DNA from: Bubalus kerabau | Taxonomy: Eukaryota > Chordata > Mammalia > Artiodactyla > Bovidae | DNA: 64,000 bases | Direction of reading: 5' to 3' | NCBI RefSeq assembly: GCF_029407905.1 | Contig: NC_073643.1 | Coordinates: 25,634,001 to 25,698,000, forward strand | Part shown: positions 57,421-64,000 of the stretch, piece by piece | Numbering within the stretch: position 1 is the first letter of the stretch | Layout of the letters: the number at the start of each line of letters is the position of its first letter | Position numbers and translations under genes: made by a program | The notes under the pieces: model-generated | Told to the model about the DNA's origin: nothing | Seen by the model: only the letters and a program-made list of their open reading frames with translations | Databases searched by the model: none

Positions 57421-58589
57421 CAATGAGCAACAAACTATACATGATTTATGTTAAGCACATGATAGCTTGGGTTTGCCTCAGACTTAAGCAGATGATAATT
57501 TATTATATATCACAGTGATTAAAATCTCTTGATGCTTGTGTAACCTCTTTTGGGAAATGTAGAACCTAAAGCTCTTACAAAAACGGACATTTTTGCAATC
57601 CTAGAGAGGGGGTGTGAGGCGAACATGGGGGTATTATACATTACAATGCATTACAATGTACAGCGTACAGCATAATAGTTAGATCATTGTATTCACTCCA
57701 CTCCAACCAGACAATCAATCTAGCTATAAAAAAACTGAGTCTACTCTGTTAATTCACATCCAGCTAATTAAATGGTGCAGACCTGACTGATGTATCTCTG
57801 TAGTATCAAATCATATAAAGTCACTGTTTCATTATGTCACAGGGCTGTCATCAGTTGAATAACACCTGGAAATAAATATTTATCACAATTCAGTCATAGA
57901 AAATGATGATTTTACTTGGATGGGGTGAAAAGAACTAGAATAATTAAATGAATTGATGCAAATATGACATATTCATAAATAAACACACCAGTAATATCTA
58001 ACAACAACAAGAAGGAGGGGAGAAATACCTCAATTTAGAAGTTCATAGAATTGTTGAAGAGAAAAATGCATGCTTTTGGAATACACCCCATGTTTATACT
58101 GGTCATATTTGTTCATTCACCATATGTTCTTGTTTCAAAAGAACTTCTACTCTCATGGATCAAGTAACGCTACAGGGATAAAAATAAAACTTTTACAAAA
58201 TTTAAAAAACTCTAATATAACAGTTCATTATATATAACCAAGAAACTGATACTAATAATATCATTATAGATACATGATGAGGAAAGACCATGTACTTTAG
58301 TGCTGATTTGATCTACTATTATTTATCATTAACTCTCATTTATACATGCTAATAGGAAAAGCAATGGTTAGGGACATACAAAAAAGATAATGAAAAATCA
58401 CTTTTAACTGGTTCTGAAAAGCATGCTTCCTTTACTTTTCCCACAGCAAGTTTACACTTTTAACTCTCCAGCAATGATTACAGTTAAAACTTACTTCCCT
58501 TACCTGAGAACATTCTAGGTGCTTGAGGTAAATAAAGAGAATCATCATTGTGCTACAGCTTATTCCTAGAGATGTCAAATGCTTCAGCA
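57421..58589. other. Single-copy AT-rich stretch
   Basis: No gene seen. A short repeat of 'cattacaatg' occurs at about 57638-57658. Confidence 0.45.
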
Positions 58590-58805
58590 AATAAGGAAAG
58601 AATATTTCCTGAGAGCTTAATATGCCAAGTGCTGTTTAAGTGCTTTTAAACATGCTGTCATTTTATCCACATTACCCTGTAAGGTAGATATTACTTATAC
58701 TATCTTTATGTCATAAGTGCAAAAACAGGTTCAAAATGGTAAGCTTGCCCAAGGTCACACATCAACCAAAACACATTATTACTCAAACTGCTAAGTGGAC
58801 TGTGA
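58590..58805 (-). mobile_element. MIR
   Basis: 'taatatgccaagtgctgttt', 'aagtgcttttaaacatgctg', 'ccctgtaaggtagatattac' and 'gcccaaggtcacacatcaac' form one of the clearest MIRs in the window. Confidence 0.88.
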
Positions 58806-59703
58806 TATCCACTTTGAATAGATACAAATACTGCACCCTTTTGTGTATCTTTTTTATCCAAAGATAAAGCTAGTAGAAACTGTTAGAAACCCACAGAAAA
58901 GATTTGCCACAGCAGACTTCCTCTCATCCCCACTAAATAAGGCCGTTGCAGGGGGTAAACAGATGTTTCCAACCACTGATTCTACTACACAGTGGGTTTA
59001 TAAATCAAATGTGAAGTATAGAAATCATGCATTTTATTACACAAAAGACAGTGACTGGAGTTATTTTAAAAACTCTAAGTAAAATATGATATATTCTGTA
59101 GCGTATTCTTTCAGAAATATATTGAGTATCACAGCATTTTTAATTTACAGGTATTAAAGCATGATACCAAATACATAGAGGATTAAGAAGATGATCGCTA
59201 TTTATAGCTGTTAATCAAAGGCAAACTACATGCTACAGGATCATATAATTGGAATTATAGACTATTTTTGCATTGAGAAAGGACACAACACTGGAAAGGT
59301 CCTTAATAAATCTGAGCTTTATTCTCATTGGTCCCCTTTAGTCCAAGTTACTCATCTTGTTGCTGAAAATATACTCCCAGCTGTCAAAATTTTAGTATCA
59401 ATCAACAGTCTCTCTGCATCCTGGGCTTTGCTTTGAAAAAGCTTGGCTGATAAACAGATAAATCTGTCTTTCTGTGTATATGTTTATGTTTCCAGTACCT
59501 GCTTGAGCTGAAAGCCAGACATAACAATGAATTAGGGCTATGAATGCAGCACTTTTACTAAGTGAACAAAAGAGTATGGAATCAACATAATAAATGAGAA
59601 TCCCTGAAACTGTAATTGTTAGAATCAATAAAATTTAGTTTTTAATTACAGCACTGCTACAAACTAGAGCATTCTTATGCAAGTCATGTCACTTCACTGA
59701 GGT
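58806..59703. other. Single-copy stretch
   Basis: No gene or repeat recognised. A 79-codon frame at 58843-59082 and a 76-codon minus frame at 59398-59628 show no domain. Confidence 0.45.
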
Positions 59704-59713
59704 TTATTTTGTT

Positions 59714-59886
59714 ATTTTGTGACCCCATGAACCTGCCAGGCTCCCCTGTCCATGGAATTCTCCAGACCAGAATACTGCAGTGGGTAGCTGTCCCCTTCTC
59801 CAGTGGATCTTCCCAACCCAGGAATCAAACCGGGGTCTCCTGCATTGCAGATAGATTCTTTACCAACTGAGCTACCAGGGAAGCCC
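59714..59886 (-). mobile_element. Bov-tA SINE lacking its 3' end
   Basis: Head at right ('gggcttccctggtagctcag' in reverse), body at left stopping at 'gtgaccccat'. The last ~25 bp of the SINE is absent. Even so, the target site 'ttattttgtt' is exact at 59704-59713 and 59887-59896. Confidence 0.93.
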
Positions 59887-59924
59887 TTATTTTGTTCAGG
59901 TCTAAAATAATGTTCTCATGTTCT

Positions 59925-60199
59925 TTGGAAGGAATGATGCTAAAGCTGAAACTCCAGTACTTTGGCCACCTCATGTGAAGAGTCGACTCATTGGAAAAGA
60001 CTCTGATGCTGGGAGGGATTGGGGGCAGCAGGAGAAGGGGACAACAGAGGATGAGATGGCTGGATGGCATCACTGACTCGATGGACATGAGTCTGAGTGA
60101 ACTCCAGGAGTTGGTGATGGACAGGGAGACCTGGTGTACTGCGATTCATGGGGTCACAAAGAGTCGGACACGACTGAGTGACTAAACTGAACTGAACTG
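59925..60199 (+). mobile_element. BovB LINE, 3' end
   Basis: Starts 'ttggaaggaatgatgctaaa' (LEGMMLKL equivalent) and ends with an 'actgaactgaactg' tail. Probable target copies 'atgttct' (59918-59924, 60200-60206). 275 bp. Confidence 0.94.
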
Positions 60200-60206
60200 A
60201 TGTTCT

Positions 60207-60627
60207 GAAAAATCCTCCAACTGTGAATGTAAAACTATACATCCTAATGTCTTTGTTACTTGGAGTATAGCTAGATCAACCAGGCAATTTGGTAGAAATT
60301 GAAGGTTCAGGCCCTAACCTGGCTTACTGGAAAAGAATTTGCATTTTTAACAAAATTCCAGGATGATCTGTATGGACATTAAAGATTCAAAAGTCTGGTC
60401 TAGACATCAAGTTGTAATAATAAATAGGCACCATGTCATCTAGTCTGCATAAATCTAATTGTGTTGACAGTCTTGGAATTTTTAGTAAAAATACAAAACG
60501 TCTTTAGGGGATTAAAATAACTCTTGTAAAAATTAACTCTTCTGATTTTAAAAGCTAGACATCACAAAAAATACCTCTCAGCCAAAGGATAGCATTTCCA
60601 TCCTCCCCTAACTGCTATAGTTAAGAT
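60207..60627. other. Single-copy AT-rich stretch
   Basis: No gene or repeat recognised. Confidence 0.45.
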
Positions 60628-61137
60628 TAAAAAGAATACATTTGAATCAGTTCTAATGAGGTGGATGAAACTGGAGCCTATTATACAGAGTGAAGTAAGC
60701 CAGAAAGAAAAACACCAATACAGTATACTAACGCATATATATGGAATTTAGAAAGATGGTAACAATAACCCTGTGTACGAGACAGCAAAAGAGACACTGA
60801 TGTATAGAACAGTCTTATGGACTCTGTGGGAGAGGGAGAGGGTGGGAAGATTTGGGAGAATGGCATTGAAACATGTAAAATATCATGTATGAAATGAGTT
60901 GCCAGTCCAGGTTCGATGCACGATACTGGATGCTTGGGGCTGGTGCACTGGGATGACCCAGAGGGATGGAATGGGGAGGGAGGAGGGAGGAGGGTTCAGG
61001 ATGGGGAACACATGTAAACCAGTGGCGGATTCATTTTGATATTTGGCAAATCTAATACAGTTATGTAAAGTTTAAAAATAAAATAAAATTAAAAAAAAAA
61101 TAAAAAAAAATAAAAATTAAAAAAAAAAAAAAAAAAA
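60628..61137 (+). mobile_element. Young bovine-type L1 3' UTR with long A-rich tail
   Basis: Same 3' UTR as the L1 at 44004-44983, opposite strand, starting 'aaaaagaatacatttgaatc'. The tail (about 61066-61137) is A-rich with several AAAT units and ends in A20 or more. A weak flank match 'aagatt' (60622-60627 and about 61138-61143) may be the target duplication. Confidence 0.93.
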
Positions 61138-61143
61138 AAGATT

Positions 61144-62030
61144 TCCAATACTTTATTGAATAAATGCATTGAGAGTGGTCATCCTTGTTTTGTGTCTGAT
61201 CAGAGGCAGACTTTCAGTTTTTCACCACTGAGAATGATGTTGGTTGTAGGTTCTTCATATACAACTTTTATATGTTGAGGAACACTGTCTCTATACCCAC
61301 TTGTGCATCTTTATGATAGATAGCTGTTGAATTGTGGCAAAAGCTTTTCCTACAAGTACTGAGATGATCATATGATTTTTATCCTTTCTTGTTAATTTAT
61401 GTGATATCACATTTATTGATTCATGGAGGGTCATCCTTGCATCCCTGGAATAAATCCCACTTGATCATGCTGTAGCATGCTTTTAATGTGTTTATCTCCT
61501 AATAATAATACTTCACAGAGGATTTCTGCATCTACGTTCACCAAGAATACTGGCCTGTAATTTTCTCTTTATTCATGGTGTCCTTGTCTGGTTTTGGTAT
61601 CAGTATAACTCTGGCTTCATAAAATGCATTTGGAAGGTTCTCCCCTCTTTAATTTTTTGGAAGAGTTTGAGGACAGATATTAAATCTTTCTTGAATGTTT
61701 TGTAGAATTTGCTAATAAAGTCATCTGGTACTAGGATTTTATTTTTGGGCAACTTTTAATACTGTTTCAGTCTCATTGCTAGTAATCAGTCTACTCACAT
61801 TTTCTATTTCTTCATAACTCTGTCTTGGAAGACTTCACATTTCAAGGAGTTCATTCATCTCTTCTAAGCTGTCCAGTTTGTTTGTGTATAAATATTCAGA
61901 GTAGTCTCTTGTCAGTTTTCCTATTTCTGTAGTAACAGTTTGAACTTCTCCCTTCCTCTCTAATTTTAATTATTTTAGTCCATTCTCATTGCTGTTGGTT
62001 TGTCAATTTTATTTTTTTTTCCAAAATGCC
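61144..62030 (-). mobile_element. Old L1, ORF2 reverse transcriptase region
   Basis: Antisense ORF2 blocks such as 'gagagtggtcatccttgttt', 'catccctggaataaatccca', 'ttttggtatcagtataactc' and 'tttggaagagtttgaggaca' cover the RT domain with many stops. It is diverged, so older than the L1 end that abuts it. Confidence 0.85.
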
Positions 62031-62047
62031 ACCACCAGGGCTGGCAG

Positions 62048-62367
62048 GGCTTCTGTGATAGCTCAGTTGATAAAGAATCTGCCTGCAATGCAGGAGACCC
62101 CAGTTTGATTCCTGGGTCGGGAAAATCCCCTGAAGAAGGGACAGGCTACCCACTCCAGTATTCTTGGGCTTCCCTTGTGGCTCAGCTGGTAATGAATCTG
62201 CCTGCAATGTGGGAGACCTGGGTTCAACCCCTGGGTTGGGAAGATCCCCTGGAGAAGGGAAAGGCATCCACTCCAGTATTCTGGCCTGGAAAATTCCACG
62301 GATTGTATAGTCCATGGGGTTGCAAAGAGTCGGACACAACTGAGTGACATTCACTTTCACTTTCAGT
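62048..62367 (+). mobile_element. Bov-tA SINE with two tRNA-like heads
   Basis: Head one ('gcttctgtgatagctcagtt') and a partial body end at 'ctccagtattcttg'. A second head ('ggcttcccttgtggctcagc') and full body follow, with 'ggattgtatagtcc' and a 'ttcactttcacttt' tail. The target site 'gctggcag' is at 62040-62047 and 62368-62375. Same layout as 18149-18438. Confidence 0.94.
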
Positions 62368-62375
62368 GCTGGCAG

Positions 62376-64000
62376 ATGCTTTAAAAAGTGGTAGGTTGGT
62401 CCCATTTACTTATGATCCATGCATATGATTTTATTCACTATTTCTTTGCATTTGTAGGTAGACCCTGGTTTACAGTAGCCAGGTCTACCATATTTTCTAG
62501 CATCACCTCTCATCTATTAGAAAGTGTGATGTGAGAGAAATCTTTCAGTATTATTGGACTTAAGTTTCCCAATCTATAAGGTAAGAAGTTGGGACTTAAT
62601 GCCTTAAGTAAATGGATTCTTTTCTCTATAATAAGCAATTTAAGAACAGGGACAGATTTTTTTGAAAAGACCCGACTTCATTCCCAATATTCTACCATTT
62701 AATTATTCAATTACTTCCAGTGAAATTTTTAACGTATATTACTGAAAAAAAAATCACATCTTAAGCCCACTTGGTTTGTGGTATTTTGTAATTAACTGTG
62801 TGAAGAACCATCATGACTTTTTAAACCTATGGGTTTAATAAAATTAGGTTTACTATCATAAAGGTCTCAAGAGATAGCACTAACATGAAGCATTTCTTTA
62901 TTGCTGTAAGATACTTTTTCAAGAGGCCCTCTAAAGTGGCATACATCACTAATTCATCAAAGAGAAAAAAGGAATGATGGCACATTTTTAGCTTGTCACG
63001 TTTAAAATAAGACATATGGTAGCTTGTCAAAATTTGAAAACAAAGTCTTGAATTTAGTACATTTAGTGCAGAATTACCCTTCTAATTACATGTGTAGTAA
63101 AAGAATTTAAACTTCATAGATCACCCAAAACATAGTGTAATTTCCCTTAGAATCACACTAAAATGAGTTAAATTTATTTTGTTTTGAATTACAAAATATA
63201 GTGTAAAAGTCATGTCCAAATCACTCCCAGGATTTGGACATCAAAGTCAAAGATATACTTACAGACACTACCCCAAAGCTAAAGATTTGCTGACAGTTCT
63301 GGCTTAAGCACATGAATTTTAAGGGAAAAAAAGATATGTCGGTCTAAAGATTGTACAGAGAACTGATTAAAAAATCCAGACTTCAGGGGACTGATGGACG
63401 ACGACATGCAAACCATTAGCATAATTCGGATTTTGCAAGCACATGGACTTGGATAATATTCTCCCAGTGGAGAAATTCAAATACAAAGTGGAATAAGATC
63501 TCAGATGGAGTGCTGATGGACCAATATCCTGAACTGAGTACACTGAAACAAACAACCAGAAACAAGCCAGAGTAATTTGAGAAGCTTAAACTTGGAGATC
63601 AGTGGAGGGAAATTGAAAGGAAACACAGCCAACTTTATCTGAAAAGGATGAAATATCACACAACAGGAGAATGTTAACATCTCCAGTGAGTCTGTTGAGG
63701 GCAGGGCTTGGAAGAGTCAGGGCAATCTACTGTCCCCATTGACATCTGTTTTGAAGTGAGACAGGCAGTTGTCTCAAAGGTCAACGACTGAATGTGCTCT
63801 GCAGACGTGGCTGCAGTTATAATACCTTTTAATCCACCTTTGAAGTAAGAGATTAGAGATGAGATGAAAGCTAACTGGATCCTTGCTGGAAGAATGAAAC
63901 TTGTAAAGGCAAGCCATAATTACAACTACCTTCAAAGTTAGGTGGATGCCAAATCTTAGGGACGTGCAGAATTAACTGTGTTGGTGATGACAAGACCTAA
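62376..64000. other. Single-copy stretch to window end
   Basis: No gene seen. 62555-62640 may be a MIR3-like fragment ('aagtttcccaatctataagg'). From about 63380 to 63960 the sequence is single copy with balanced composition, and contains 'catgcaaaccattagcataa', with octamer-like and homeobox-like cores. It could be conserved non-coding DNA, but nothing here proves it. Confidence 0.4.

Noticed and set aside
6272..62367. tRNA genes, because of tRNA-like sequence in many places
   Set aside because: These are the heads of Bov-tA SINEs, with the BovA body and target duplications. No cloverleaf with intact anticodon arm stands alone.
1..64000. A host protein-coding gene or an undescribed system spanning the window
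   Set aside because: All recognised coding sequence is LINE-derived. Single-copy parts show no exon series. An intron cannot be excluded from sequence alone.

Overview
The window is non-coding nuclear DNA from a ruminant, most likely a bovid (cattle, sheep, goat or relative). The diagnosis rests on interspersed repeats. There are at least eleven BovB (RTE-type) LINE copies, most ending in a short ACTGA- or GATCA-type tail. There are about twenty ruminant tRNA-Glu/BovA SINEs (Bov-tA, Bov-A and Bov-A2), bovine-type young L1 3' ends and one CHR-type cetartiodactyl SINE. Older mammal-wide repeats (MIR, L2, L1M, MLT1, MER5A, Tigger) fill much of the rest. I see no host protein-coding exon, no RNA gene of its own and no CpG island. 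Every protein I recognise belongs to a retrotransposon, and nearly all are broken. I cannot say from sequence alone whether this is intergenic DNA or a large intron.

Layout. 1-6.9 kb: SINE end, CHR SINE, a 103-bp tandem duplication, a complete Tigger-type DNA transposon with TA flanks, an L1 inserted in a MIR, and a long TG/CG microsatellite beside a Bov-tA. 7-13 kb: four BovB pieces and two MLT1-type LTRs, one split by a Bov-A2. 13-19 kb: mostly single-copy AT-rich DNA with MIRs and an L1M. 19.6-24.2 kb: three copies of one target site around two SINEs, an MLT1 LTR, then the largest BovB (about 3 kb, endonuclease broken, 462-codon reverse transcriptase frame open). 25.8-31 kb: a young L1 with a 30-bp BovB end embedded in it, then an L2 split by an MLT1 LTR and an L1. 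33.6-36 kb: L1, a BovB inside a MIR, a solo endogenous-retrovirus LTR and a purine tract. 37-43.8 kb: several Bov-tA copies and a BovB with internal inversions bounded by a 12-bp target duplication. 44-50 kb: a young L1 with target duplication, L2 fragments and two more BovB copies. 50-64 kb: long single-copy stretches with MIR, L2, MER5A, SINEs and an L1-rich block at 60.6-62.4 kb.

How the parts relate. BovB and L1 supply reverse transcriptase and endonuclease. The Bov SINEs share their 3' sequence with BovB and depend on it for mobility (established for this family). The target-site duplications seen here fit target-primed reverse transcription. The nesting gives a relative order: MIR and L2 first, then MLT1, L1M and Tigger, then ruminant BovB and SINEs.

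I found no convincing new biological system. The features most worth a second look are the rearranged BovB at 41.8-42.8 kb, the repeated use of one SINE target near 19.6-20.1 kb, the 30-bp BovB end inside an L1 at 26.6 kb, the Z-DNA-prone repeat at 3.8 kb, and a few single-copy segments that look unlike their AT-rich surroundings. Family names come from memory of consensus sequences; no database search was run.
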